This document shows positions 1 through 11,625 of a stretch of DNA of 64,000 bases, one piece after another. The DNA is from Davidsoniella eucalypti (lineage: Eukaryota > Ascomycota > Sordariomycetes > Microascales > Ceratocystidaceae), in the NCBI GenBank assembly GCA_004009845.1, contig RMBW01000046.1:1-64000 (forward strand). Reading direction: 5' to 3'. Position 1 is the stretch's first letter. Every line of letters starts with the position of its first letter. Below the pieces are notes generated by a model. That model ran no database searches. It was not told the DNA's origin and was given only the letters and a program-made list of their open reading frames with translations. A program made the position numbers and the translations under genes.

Positions 1-499
1 CCCTACACGTGATGTCATCGAATAACCACCTCGTTGGCATCTTCACTATTATCATGATGATGAGTTCACGCCGCTACTAACAGTGCAAGTCGGCTTCGAT
101 ATGTTGTGTATTGCTTATTTTATTTCCTTCTTTTTTATTTATTCTATTTATTGTATATTTTATGCGCGTTAGGATTTACTTCGAGTTGGCGTTTCCATAT
201 CTTCCTCTTTTTTATGTACCAAAATGTTGTGGGAATATCTATATCGCTTCCAAAAAAGAAAACCAAGCCTGAACACACCCCTGACTTTTCTGATATTTTG
301 TAGTTAAATAGACTGACTAACTGAAAAAAACCACCAACTTACAACCCTTCAACAATCAACTTGACTTACAGTATCAAGCAGTTCCTAGAGAATATATATT
401 TGTCTCATAGGCAGCAAGTAGCAGACCAGAGAGTGAAACTAAAAAGTACTCATTACTCTTCCGCATGGTTAGGATCCCTTAATCGTGATGTACAATTGT
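1..499. other. Gene-free left edge
   Basis: No supported gene. The sequence is AT-rich with homopolymer runs, and the only open frames are short and of low complexity. It lies upstream of a decayed transposase tail and could be further eroded transposon sequence, but I see no terminal inverted repeat. Confidence 0.5.
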
Positions 500-817
500 G
501 TTGATCTTCTTACAACATCACATAAGCAAGTTCTTCTCTCAAGATATTCTAAATCACAACGGATACAAAGGGTTAGCTGAACCACAGCCTTGTTCTGGTC
601 GCTTTCGTTTGCAATTTGGCTTGCCATGTTCACATGAAATGCAGGAAAAAAAACTCTTACAAAGGAGGACACTGACCCGTTTTATTGGCTGGACCAAGAT
701 ACTACTTTAGATGATTCTCTTTTGAGAATCATTGAGCCAGATATTGTTGGAGGCCGTAAAGGTAGACCTAAAGGTGCTCTTGATAAGGGTCGAGTTCATG
801 TGTCTCGCCTTGATTAA
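500..817 (+). pseudogene. MULE-type transposase C-terminal relic
   Basis: The translated stretch holds a SWIM-like zinc-finger core (PCSGRF, then GLPCSH; the Cys-x-His pair is intact). It is followed, after a frame change at an A-run near 645-652, by DPFYWLD and then by EPDIVGGRKGRPKGALDK up to a stop at 815-817. In fungal Mutator-like (FAR1/MULE) transposases a SWIM finger with GLPCxH, a DFxxxW-type segment and a basic RGRPKGA tail occur in this order at the C-terminus. The catalytic DDE core is absent, so this is a fragment and not an active element. The family call rests on motif order only. A small host gene carrying a SWIM finger is the alternative, but the frameshift argues against it. 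Confidence 0.6.
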
Positions 818-1727
818 TTAACTTCTTGCTTACTTTTTTGCTTTTTATAATGAATTTTCCAATTTGTTTAATATTATTCTTGTAACTATTCTTTTGGATC
901 TCGATCTTTTTTTGGGAGGGGCAGTTTTTCAGAAAAAGGCTACGATAGACCGGGAATCATTTCCTAATTGGGACAACATAGTTTTCTCTATCGGCATATC
1001 AGATTACTATCATTCCTGGACAACTCTATTTATATCTTCAAGTTTTATTTATCTACATCCATCACACGATATTATAGTTGGTTATTAGCACATGAAGTGA
1101 ATGGTAGTAAATTTTATATTTGAGACTTTTGTTGTCCATATACATACAAGCCAGTGGTTTCTTGATAAGAAATCTAACGTGGTATCTTGTCGAGGCGAGG
1201 ATACAGTAATAATAAGTACACAGATGCTAGATGTAAAAACATCGGCATAAGTAGCAAAGAGGTGTCCACGATAGAACAACTGAAATAAAATCTCTTGCCA
1301 TGAGGGGAGAAGAAAAGGGAACTCACAAATTGAAACAATGGGGGCATCTATGGATATGAAGAAACAATTTGAAAGGACGCGCATTTTGCGGAAGAAACAG
1401 AAACAGAAAGTAGCAACATTGAGTGAATACGTGACAACCGGATAAACGTACAAGCCGTCAAGTCAACAACATGCAAAGCCATCCGTCATACGTGGTGCAA
1501 GGCTTTAAACGTAGATGATAGATAACAATGAGAGCGATTTTGAAGGGGAAGAGAGAGAATTCAAGGCAAAACTATTTGCCGAACTGGACTCAGGCATAAA
1601 ATGTAATATGAAAGGGATAGGGAATAATGATGTACACTGGAAAGAAAAAAGTGGCAGGGAAATGGAAACCCAACAAAAAGATGAAGCGACGAGTAACATG
1701 AAAGCGTTTTATAAGACAAGAGTTCGC
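818..1727. other. Intergenic, relic tail to carrier gene 3' end
   Basis: No gene supported. Small open frames on both strands (for example about 1515-1745 plus) have no recognisable domain and run into the 3' end of the carrier gene. Part of this stretch is probably that gene's 3' UTR. Confidence 0.5.
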
Positions 1728-3011
1728 TTATTTCTCGCCAAATAGGTGTAGGACACCCTCATAGATGCCAAACATAATAGCTGCATTTGGCACCGCACGT
1801 AGCAGATGTGGTGTCATACCGCCATACAGACCAGCAAAGCCCTCTTCCTTCCACACGAGCTTGAAGCATTGTACCAAGCCGGTATATTTCTGACGACCAT
1901 CTGCCAACGGCGCCTGTCGGAGTCGTGTGCGAGCTACTTCGTGAGGGTATGTGATGATGCTGGCAACTAGCTTTGCGCCACCAGCCGCACCAAGTTTACC
2001 GGCAATATCGGCCACACGGTCCCACGTTGTGCGCTCGCCGCCACGAGCTTGTATGCTTTGTTCACGGATAGCCAGACGGCGCTTCATCTCTTCGTAGAGC
2101 ATCCACTGTAGAGTACTCTCGGCAACACCCAAGTAACTGGCACTCATGCCCTTGTACATGGCTCCGATACCCTCGTTGCGAAGTGCCTGCGCAGCACAGT
2201 CGAAAGCGTTGCGGTAGCGGCGTAGAGATGCGCTACCGTTCTTGGTAGCAGTGTCTTTGTCGAGCTGAAGACGGGTCTTGATCATCCAGATAGGGTTGGT
2301 GGCCGTGGCCGTAGCAACGCCGGCTAAAGCAGCTGCTGAGAGATGTACCCACACGGCTTCCTGGCCATTGTTGAGGTGGTTCGAAATAAGGCGCTTTCCG
2401 TTGCCATAAGTGTAGAAGTGGATGGAGCGAGCAGGGACGACTCCGATGAGGTTAGGGCCCAGACCCTTGAAGAGCGCACGGGGGCCCTCGGTGCGGGAGA
2501 CGTTGGTGAGGATCTGAAGGGTTTCGTTGATATGGCGGCCAGCAGCCCGCACAGGGTGGAAGATACCGCCGCTAGGCATCTTGCCAGTAGCGGCGCGAGC
2601 CTCGTTCAACTGAGCTTGGTAAAAGTCGGACTGTAGTCGGGTACGAAGCACATCTAGCGGTGCGGTGAAAGCGGCAGCGGTCATGCCTCCGGCGCTACAG
2701 GATACAGAGAAAGAAAAGAACTAGTCAGTAAAGGACATCGATAATCGCATTATTTCTAGATCCTGATTCCGGCATGCGCGGAGCCTAGGGAAGACAAGAA
2801 AAAAAGCTAGCAAAGGTACCGCAGAGGGTAGTCGTCGAGGAACAAGAAGAGAGAAGAAGACTCACCCGCCAGCTACAAAGTGCACCCAGGCACGGCTGCC
2901 ATTCTTGGCGTCGGCCTTGGGAACTGAAACGGCCTTGGATGCCATTGAGATGCTGTTGGTCCTAAGGCTATTCTCAGGGAGCATGTTGTCGGATTGAGTT
3001 TGGGCTATCAT
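1728..3011 (-). CDS. RIM2: Mitochondrial pyrimidine nucleotide carrier (RIM2/SLC25A33-36 type)
   Basis: Inner-membrane carrier of the SLC25 family that exchanges pyrimidine (deoxy)nucleotides between cytosol and matrix. Two exons (3011-2866, 2694-1728) give 370 residues. The join restores the N-terminal segment WVHFVAGGAGGMTAA, which is characteristic of Rim2 orthologues. Three carrier repeats are visible, with signature motifs PLDVLRTR (about residue 61), NPIWMIKTRLQLD (about 182) and YPHEVARTR (about 298). The Trp in place of the acidic residue in repeat two (PIW) is typical of the pyrimidine nucleotide subgroup. Other supporting motifs are GPNLIGVVPAR and SYLGVAESTLQW. The intron is 171 nt (2695-2865), longer than most here. 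Translation could instead begin at a later Met in exon 1 (MASKAV, near 2943). The family is secure; substrate is inferred from the subgroup motifs. Confidence 0.93.
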
Positions 3012-3934
3012 CGTGAAGACGATTGTGTGCGAGAGGAAGAAAAGAAAGGTTTGCGCTTGGTACTATTTGCTAGGAATGTCCGAAAATCAGTGTAAATTGC
3101 TAGTTTACACAGAAACGGCTTTTTTGTTCTGTTTCTTGTCGGTGGCAAAAATGTATGGTAGATTTTTTGGCTTTTGCGACAACGATTCGACAATTGAAAA
3201 ATAGCCAGTACTAGATATACTGGAAATCGTGTTTCCCGAGTTAAACAATCGGTGAATGTGGTGAAATTCTGTCGTCGTTTGAGAACGGAAGTGACGCTTA
3301 TCGATAGAGTGTGTGGCGTTTTGAAAGATTTTGGTGGGCTGTATTTCCTTAATTGATAAGATATAAGACAATAGGTAATGAGGAAAGCCGTTTCAATAGT
3401 TGCTAGTTTTTTATAAAAGAATGGCTAAAATATTTCCTTGCTTGTGAAATTAGCCAAAGCGCTTGGAAAAGAAATTTAATTTGGAAGATATGCTGAAATA
3501 ATCAAGATTTGAAGGAGGATGAAAATTTGGTACAAGAAAAAAAATTCTACAGAACATACGAAAAAAGTGGTGACGAACGTTGGATCAATACCTTTAAGAC
3601 AAAAATAAGAATTACAACGCGGCCTAAAGTTTTTTACAATTTTTTTTTCCTATACAGGGATAATTCCCTCCCTTCCGCCCAGACAAAAAATAATAATTCT
3701 ATCAACAATTGTAGAGTAGCAATGGCTTCTTATCTCCAGACCATGGAATTATCACACAACAATAAAGACTTGATAAATGCCCCGCAGTAGCAACAGCTTT
3801 GCGCCCATGCTTCTTTTTGAACTACGAGAATTTTCGGCTTAGTCAGACAACTGTGGCGTTTGTATCAGTGGCGTCGTGCCTAGACGAATTATAATCAAGA
3901 TAGTCAGCTGTAATCGTCTTGTTGTTTGGCTTTG
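3012..3934. other. Carrier gene upstream region
   Basis: This is the promoter and 5' region of the minus-strand carrier gene. Open frames of 60-93 codons on either strand lack recognisable domains and overlap each other. I see no supported gene. Confidence 0.5.
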
Positions 3935-4009
3935 ATATCGCCAGGATTTTTTTTTAATTCATTTATCTTATGGAGCTATAGAGCTATGAAGATTATATAT
4001 CGACAGGAT
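3935..4009 (-). mobile_element. Short retroposon-like element, copy 1
   Basis: An insert of about 49 bp (3948-3996) is bounded by atatcgccaggat (3935-3947) and atatcgacaggat (3997-4009), a 13-bp direct repeat with one mismatch. Its core (about 3956-3993, containing tagagctatgaagat) recurs at about 34563-34604 with only a few differences. Read on the minus strand it begins ATCTTCATAGCTC and ends in a run of nine or more A. A common 5' end, an A tail and a target-site duplication of 13-14 bp fit insertion by target-primed reverse transcription. I do not recognise the parent element. Confidence 0.65.
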
Positions 4010-5672
4010 ACATGCTACTTGAAGTAAATAATGAATAAAATAAACAATATATAGGGTATTCAACCAGCCACAACTGCATTTTTGAGATCACATATTGAAA
4101 CATCACTAGTTAATCATCTCAGAAGCTACACGGCCATTTAATGCTTGTTTATATCTCGTGCTGTGATATAAAATATAACGAAATTCATTGATGTGTTGAC
4201 AGACCATCAACTTGCACTTCAATAGTCTAAATTTGATCTTGGGAGCTAGATCCAACATGAACCTAGGATAAACGAGCTTGCTAAAAACTAAACCTACTTA
4301 TAAGTCCGCGTTCAGAATATCTGCCTCATCTTTTAGTCGCGAACCCCAGATAACATCTAAGTCCATTTCGCCCAACCTGTTTTGTTAAAATCTGACTTTC
4401 TTTCTTTGATCTCAGGTTAGTTAATACTACATCGTTATTGCCAAGACTAAAATATATATTCAATCAGCGTATTGTCTCGCCTCTTTTCTACATTTGCCTT
4501 AATCTTCCTCCGTCCGTTCTACAATCCCGAATCTTAGTCACAAACTCATCTTTCTGCTGATTAGCCTACTAGATGAATATAAATATCATAATACTCTTCT
4601 TACAGGCTTAACATGTTCCTTTTTCAATCTTAGTTTGACTTTGGGCCCATTTTTTCAAGTCTATCCATCGAGATTTGATTTCGATTTTCATATAACTACT
4701 CGTCAGTAAATCACAAATCTCTTGTAATGGAAACTTCAAACTTTCTAGATATAATTTATAGCTTGGAGATCTACTAGCCCTCGCCTTGGAAAAATATACA
4801 TTCTTGGTGTTTTGGAATTTCCTGGTACATTTATTACCATTATCTCGGGTACAATGGCACCGTTAGAATGAGTTTGCTTATTTTGTCTTTTCTCTCTGTC
4901 CGATTTTACACAACCTTTCAAAGGTGTCTTCCCTTCATATTATGAGCTGCTTGTTTGTATTTCAGTATTCTGGTCTTTTTGAGTTGATAGATTAGGTCGG
5001 GATTGTTGTTTTGTGGAATGCCAAGGCTAGTGTTTATTTATATATTTTTTCTCTTCTTTATAATGTACTCCAGTTCTTAGTTTTTTAGGTTTTTTTTTGT
5101 GTATAAGTAGCTAGACGAATGGGCCAGTTCTATGCCCATGAATACAATTTTCCGTTCTTCTTTCTGTCGTCTTTCTTACCTTGAACATCATTAAATTGTG
5201 CCTCTAGACTACAATGGCTTTGGTACCAGGAACTGATTTCTATATTTATTTCTATATTTATCAATTTATTCATACAGGTGCATTCCCTCATTATTTATAT
5301 TAAATCATTTCTTTCATACAGGAATATCACCATCATTTTCTGAGTTCTATCGACTCTATCCTTTTCTTTTTCGTTTCAAAAGTTAAGTCATCTATTCAAC
5401 GAACGTCTAGGGGAATAAAGAAAAGCAGAACAAAGAATAAAACAAAGGTAGAACGTATGACAACTGTTTGAAACATGCTGGTAAGTACAAGAGAAAATCA
5501 AAGAAGGTAATGGGTAATGAGTGTTATATGTCTGGTAGGATGGCAGTAAAGATTGAACTTGGAGGGCCATTCATGGCACACGCACAACTTGTAGTGTTTC
5601 CATATCCTTTGTCCAGCTCTTGCTTGATCTTACATACACACCAAGATTGAACGTTTCTTGCCAAAAAATTGG
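4010..5672. other. AT-rich gene-free interval
   Basis: About 1.7 kb of AT-rich, pyrimidine-patchy sequence with stops in all frames. No supported gene, RNA or long repeat. The right end probably contains the 3' UTR of the minus-strand regulator that ends at 5673. Confidence 0.5.
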
Positions 5673-8038
5673 CTATACTTCGTTCTTCCAGCCAACCCGC
5701 GAGCTATTATCCAACTCAGCATCACGTGCGTGTGCTAGCCCAGATGCTACGTTTGCCATGACACTCAGCATCGAATGCGGATCTGTGCGTTGCTGTTGCT
5801 GTTGTTGGTGCTGCTGTTGGTGCTGCTGTTGATGTTGTTGTTGATGCTGAGATGGTGTTGGTGGCGGTGGTTGATCCAAAGTTACCGGTCCTCCTCTCAT
5901 GTCGCGCGGATCGCAATCGCGGGTCATATTGTTGCGGTTCAATGGAGGTTGTGGTGATCTACTATGGCTATGGATCGAGTCTGAGCGGCGTCGCACGTGT
6001 GAACGCTCTCCATCGACTTCCATGCGCATCTGTATATCCGTCGCTGAAGATCCACGGCGATGATGTTCGGAGCTTGGTGTCCCTGGAGCAAGTGAGCAGG
6101 AATCATCTCCGGCCATGCTTTCTTCGCGGGATACAGTTTGTGGTGTATATGGGTCCATGACAGGCGAAAGTAACCGATCATCGTGGCCCATATTGACAAC
6201 ACTAGGTACCACGAGTGTCATTGGGGTTGTAATCTGTCCGCCGGAGACAGACATTACGGTTAAGCTGTTATTTCCATTCTCTTTGTTCACTTGCGCCATT
6301 TCCTCCTCGGTCACTGTTTTCCACGAACATTTTGCATGTTTTTTTGTGCAAGCCTGGCAGGCTGTCAGATGTTTCACACAGCCCAACTTTAACCTCCGGC
6401 ATCTATCACACTGCGGAGTGATTGGTGCACCCTTCTCAAGCCTTTCTATACGTGCCATGATGACTTCACGATTGGCAGTCTCCGTATCGCTAGTGGCAGG
6501 ATCCAATATGATCTCCGGGGTAAGCCGTCGATACACCTGGTTACCGACGGACAATCTGTTGTTATTGCTGAAGATGTTGTTCTGTGTCGTGGCACCGACT
6601 GCACTATTGGGTGAGAGTGGAGGAAGCTGTATAGTGGGCCTAGGAGTAGGCGATACGGGAAGGCTAGAAGGTCTCCTTGGCCCCTGAGCGTCTGGAATAT
6701 TAACAACCGGCACCTGATTTGGTGGTGACTGTTGATGATGGTGAGGTTGTGGCAATGGCTGAGTTTCGAATTGCTGTAACAAGTCTTGGCGTAAATCATA
6801 GCCTCCCCCACTCAGGCCATGCCGATGTTGAGGATACCATGGTGACCGACTCCCACTCATCGATGGTAGTCCATGTGGTGATTGTTGCTGTTGACTCATC
6901 TGTTGTTGAAGGCTACGGCGCTGTTCTATGGCGCCTTTTCTTCTACCAAGGTTATAATTCAACTGACGAGCACGCTTAGCAACTTCGTCCGCACGCATAA
7001 TCAATAAATGTAGTCTTGACTCAACTATGTCGACAGTTGCAAGCTCGGCAGTCTCATCCTGATCAAGCGGTTGTTGTGGCATTAGCTGATCAATACCTCC
7101 AGATACAATCAAACGCCAGTCGTCCTCCATGATTTCGACACTAATTCCGTAAAGATTGAATCGGCAGACTCGGTCCTTTCCTGGAACGTTCATGAGGACA
7201 AACTCGTTTGGGTTGTCTTTGGCAAATGTGACAACGTCAACCCATCCAATTGGTCTGTTGAATGGTGTTGAAGGCGGTATTGTCACAATGGGTCCGTCAA
7301 AGGCGTTCTCTAAGGCTTTCAGAAGTCGCGGCCCTGTAAGCTTGGCACCTAGACGGGCAGCGAGGCTTTCATGTTTGCTCAAAACGCCTGCATATGACAT
7401 GCATGTTAGTGTAAGTCTTACAGAGCCGAAACGGCGCATATGACAAATAGGTGTACATACTTTCGTATTCTTCAATCAAATCCAGGACATCCCCAAGAGT
7501 GTCTCGATCACCCGGTACCAATCGCAGTTTACCCATTTCATTTTTAGACAGGTAGTTGATTGGTGCAGTGTCTACTATACATAGGAAACAAGACAGATGT
7601 TAGTTGATATCTTATATACCTCAACAAGGTTACTGCATCTCAATTGTCACGCTAGTAAAACTTTAATGCCTGGTCTTGTTTTTTTTTTCTTAGAAGTACT
7701 GTCGTACGTCAATATCAGGGAGGCCGCCCGAACCAAGCGGCCTGAGCAGTTCCCCGAATCAAAACCAATTTAGTATGTGACATGTGAATGGCAGGTACAA
7801 AGACGTCATTCGACATGACAAACCATCTCCCTTGAGAAATTATTGGTAATTCTAGTGTCGGTACACCTCCAACGGGCTCAAAGTAGGGAAAATGATATAG
7901 TAGACGGCATAGCAGTATATGGCTAGGTAGCAACTTACCATGCGGCGGGGCCGGGCGTGGAATGAGTTCCGCATGTACAGACGCTTCATGGGCATTCCGC
8001 TTGCGCTTCAGCGGCTCGTGCTCGTGATGCTGCGACAT
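5673..8038 (-). CDS. Zn(II)2Cys6 transcription regulator
   Basis: Fungal-type nuclear regulator. The model uses exons 8038-7939, 7574-7461 and 7387-5673 (642 residues). A binuclear zinc cluster with canonical spacing C-x2-C-x6-C-x6-C-x2-C-x6-C (CDRCRRLKLGC, then CQAC and a final KC) lies near residues 398-424, in the middle of the protein and not at the N-terminus. It is preceded by a conserved-looking globular region of about 130 residues (GDRDTLGDVLDLIEEYE, RPIGWVDVVTFAKDN, DDWRLIVSGG). It is followed by Gln/His-rich low complexity near residues 580-610 encoded by CAG/CAA repeats. Target genes cannot be inferred. The 5' part is uncertain: the first intron would be 364 nt, and a protein-like open stretch at about 7715-7900 (contains SQGRWFVMSNDVF) may be an extra exon. 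The roughly 2-kb upstream region suggests complex regulation. Confidence 0.8.
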
Positions 8039-10206
8039 TCTGCCAGTAGTAAATGTAGCTCCAGTAGTTTGTGTTTGTATGTCGAGAACCTAGATTCGTT
8101 TGAGGAACTATAGCATCGGGGACGAGTGAACATATATAGCACCCGCGATGTTTTCACCATGCGAGTAGCCAGTAACAACCGTTTGAAGACGTAAGTACGC
8201 AGACAAAGGAAGCAGAGGATATCGTTGGAAATTCCAAGAAAGCTCAAAATTAGGCCTGTAGAAAACTGTATTTGACGAGAGACAACCCGTTGACGTTGAT
8301 ACTCTAGTCTGGGAGCCACTGGTACAAGAAGGCGCGATTTCGGTGACTTCACGAAAAGGGATATGATTATATCCGTGGGTGGCGTTGAGAATCGAGCGTC
8401 TCTACGAAGCGTGATAGTTTCTTTCGATAGCAGAGGACAATGCAGATATCGGTGCTGCAATGAATAGGATGCAAGTTGAGACTTCGTCGAGAGGTTCCAA
8501 GATCAAATTAAGCTGGAGCCATGAAAGCTCCAGCGCGTCGCCCAAGCGTGGTGCGCCAGTTTCGATAGCTGCGATGGGTGTATATCGGAGAGGGTTGTGA
8601 GGGAGAGGTAGGCGACTTTGTAAATCAGCTGTTTCGACTGAGTAACGCAGTAGTGTGCTATAGTAGTGTGTTATAGACTGGCGTATATACAGTTTTATAT
8701 GTGCACTTTATGCTATCGGTTCGAAGAGCAGCAACGTATAACTACTACTTGTTTGTTCGCGGGGCTGGGTGGACGAGTAAGGCTGAGAGCTGGGATGGAA
8801 TTGAAAGAAGAGGAAAATGTTGTCGTTGAGGGCCTGAGCTAGGGATGTTTTTTTTGGCTGGCTGGCTGGCTGGCAGTCGTCTAGAAGGAAAGGAAAAGCG
8901 AGAAAGCGAAGCGGTCGGTGCAAGGCAGGCGGCAAGAATTGTAAATGGTAGCAAGGGCCGAGCGTTTGTATTTTATAGTATGAGACGGAGTCCGGCGAAG
9001 AAAAAGAAGAAAAGGAAGAAAAAGGGTTAGTTTAGTAGTGGTGATGATAGTGGTAGTGGTAGTCGGGGTTGAAGTAGCCGGCCTAGTAACAATAGAAAGA
9101 AATGTAAAGATTTCAAAAGGGAAAAGAAGGCGGAAGAAAGAGGAACTAGGTTTCGGTGACCAAGAAGCCAATTGTTTGTGCAAAAAGCTTAGTTTAAGAA
9201 TCCGGCTCGAAAAGGCGTGAAGGTTGCGATCAATGAATGGTCCCTGGCAGCGGGGGGAGACACCCTTGTCGACAGGATGGAGGCACCATATCCCTACGCT
9301 AAGCAACAGAGAGAAAGAGAGAGTCTAGCTAGTTGCGAGTACTAGAGAGAGAAATAGAGGCGTCGATGACAGCGGCGCTAGGTGGTTTGGTCGGCCTGTC
9401 GAAAGGCATATAAGTCGATAGGATGGGGCTGTGGACAGCGGCGATATTCTCAAGACTTGGCTAGCTAGCGGTACGTCGATGATGGCTGGCTTTACATATA
9501 ACTGTATCTATAACTACAACTAGGCTCGAAAGTCGTATCGGCGACTAAGATGTAGCAGAAAGCCAGAGAAGAACACAAAACAAAAAAATGACAATATCAG
9601 CCGATGATGCCAATAGACAACTTTATTCTTCAGCGCAAGGACCAGAAGTCAAAGGCGATGTTATGTTGATGTTTATCACCGACCCTACGACGCTGCTTCA
9701 CGGCAAAACTACGTCCCAGATCAGCCAGAGGGAACAGGAAACAACAGTGGAAAACGCAACGGAGCGCAAGACAAGAAACAAGAGAGACAAATGTGTGTGG
9801 GAGGCAAAGAAATCATCAGCTTCGGCTTCGCATTGCATTGTTTACTCTGAACTTTTTGTGCTGCTGGCGGAAGGAGGCTGAGCAAAAACCGTCCGCCAAG
9901 TCCACCAGCGGCAGTGAAAATAAACATGACAATTAAACTCAGTTTCTCTAAATCCAAACAAGAATAGCAAGGGTGCTGCACCTAAAGTCGAGCATCCACA
10001 AAAATCACACCATCCGACGAATCACTGCAGTTCCTCGACCCAGCGTTGCGGCCAGGGAGCGAGTGAGGCGCAGTCGTCCACCACCAACGGAAAGAGCCAA
10101 AGAAGAGAGAAAAAAGGAAAGAAAAAGAGATAGTGCAGATGAGTCCGTAGCATCGCAGCCACCAAGCACAAAGAAACAAAAAGACACTACATTCTACGCA
10201 ACTTCT
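8039..10206. other. Long upstream region of the Zn2Cys6 regulator
   Basis: About 2.2 kb without a supported gene. It has purine/pyrimidine-asymmetric stretches (about 8990-9150 and 9300-9360), short trinucleotide tracts (tggtagtgg near 9045-9066) and a four-fold tggc repeat near 8859-8875. Open frames here are low-complexity mirror images of each other. It most likely holds promoter and long 5' UTR of the regulator at 8038. Confidence 0.5.
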
Positions 10207-10523
10207 TCACAACGTCGCAGTAGCATTTATGCCGGAATTATCTCTGTGTTCTGATCCCAGTCCGCTAGCTAGAGCTTCTGGGCCTTCTATACAACCATAC
10301 AAATACGCATAGAAAGGAAAAGACCGGTCTAGCACTCACTCGGCCTCCTCTCTGCCGCCGAAATATCCATATTTAGGCCCTCCCAACCGCCAAATGTCAG
10401 AATAACATAATAGAGCGTAGACACAGCCCGAAACACAGTAATACCTGATGTATTAGTACTTGTGACTTGGCCAGCCAACATGCCCATCATACGTTCCCTT
10501 GCGAGATCGAACCACGACTTCAT
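10207..10523 (-). CDS. Small two-exon candidate gene, 87 residues
   Basis: I do not recognise this protein. ATG at 10523 opens MKSWFDLARERMMGMLAGQ. A hydrophobic stretch (VFRAVSTLYYVILTFGGW, about residues 30-47) could be one membrane segment. A consensus donor GTGAGTGC ends exon 1 at 10340, and TGTATAG leads into exon 2 at 10286. The 53-nt intron is of normal size, and the spliced frame stays open to a TGA at 10207-10209 (264 nt, an exact multiple of three). It lies between LSM7 and the zinc-cluster regulator on the same strand. The case rests only on splice signals and phase, so chance is possible. Confidence 0.35.
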
Positions 10524-11030
10524 ATATTAACCCTATATTCTTATATAATAACCCTTATCTGCGGATTGTAACGATCCCTAAAAGTTGACAAAAAACACCT
10601 TCAACACTGTGTTTTCCCTCGTCGTCATCCATTGCATGTAGTATAAATATTGATTAATTTCTATTTAAACGTATGGCTTAAGTGTTTTGATGGAGTGAAA
10701 CAACGAAAACAATACCAATAGCAACTGTAAAAGTCTTCATAAGCTCTGTTAGTGGGGACACCGAGTCTTCGAGCTATATCTGTGTTGTGTGAAAGCTCTA
10801 GTAGTTGTTGACATCTATAAAACTTCCATGACCCATAAGAAAGATCAGATACTTGATATCGAACTATAGTACGACCCTTTAAATATCAAAATTGACAAAC
10901 AAAGACATAGTTACGAGTATTCATCTGCTTCTACAAAAATCCGGGTTAAGATAGCCAATATGTATAGGCTCATTATTTTGAGTTGTATTTATACAAACAT
11001 ATTGCTCTACTGTTTGTTTAACTATACCAT
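10524..11030. other. Intergenic, LSM7 3' side
   Basis: About 0.5 kb of AT-rich sequence. It holds the LSM7 3' UTR and presumably the promoter of the small candidate gene. Nothing else is seen. Confidence 0.5.
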
Positions 11031-11625
11031 CTATTCTTCGACTAAGAAAGGGTTCTCAATTGTCTCACTGCCATCCAGCGGGCTCACAAGAACTAGAAGC
11101 GTACCACGGGCCACTAGTAGACCAAGTTGGCGTTCAGTTTCGTTGCCACTATCATCTATATGATGTAACGAATATTAGTATATTATTCAAGTTATATGGC
11201 AAATGCCCAAACAGCCGGAGCTGGTTCTTTCTTACCTGTCATAGTCTCCTTTGCTTCGTCTAGGACTAGGTTCATAAGAGCATCGTAGCCCTTCAACGTA
11301 CCAACAACTAATATCACAAAGAGTTAGCAAAAGAAAATTAATGTCAAAAAGACCTACCTCAAGCTCCCCACAAACAACCAATAATTCATCAAAATAAAAA
11401 AGGTAGCAACATACCTTCTCTGCCACCGGTAAACTTCACTCTGATAGCTTTATCCATATACTTTGCTAGATCTAGGATGTTGTCCCGCTTCTTAGGTTCT
11501 CTCTGCTGCTGATCACGATCGCCGTGGTTGTGGTGACCGCCTCTGCCTCCACCATGTCCACCACGGTGTTCACCTCTGTAGCCACCGCGACCACCGCCAC
11601 GTTGATAGTTTCCTCTGTCGGCCAT
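11031..11625 (-). CDS. LSM7: U6 snRNA-associated Sm-like protein LSm7
   Basis: Subunit of the LSm1-7 ring (cytoplasmic decapping and mRNA decay) and the LSm2-8 ring (U6 snRNP, nuclear splicing). Three exons (11625-11415, 11307-11236, 11155-11031) give 135 residues. After an RGG/His-rich head of about 40 residues (GGGRGGYRGEHRGGHGGG), the Sm fold is clear. Sm1 contains ILDLAKYMDKAIRVKF, then GGREVVGTLKGYDALMNLVL across the first junction. Sm2 contains RQLGLLVARGTLLVLVSP. The Arg/Gly-rich head is absent from yeast LSM7 but, as far as I know, common in filamentous ascomycetes. All three exons join in phase with consensus GTATGT/GTAAG donors. LSM7 and PAN3, two mRNA-decay factors, are near neighbours here, which may be coincidence. 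Confidence 0.95.

Noticed and set aside
1515..1745. 76-codon plus-strand acidic ORF
   Set aside because: It overlaps the 3' end of the carrier gene in antisense, has no domain, and is probably 3' UTR sequence.
9973..10254. 93-codon plus-strand basic ORF
   Set aside because: It overlaps the better supported spliced minus-strand candidate. Its Arg/Lys richness comes from a purine tract.
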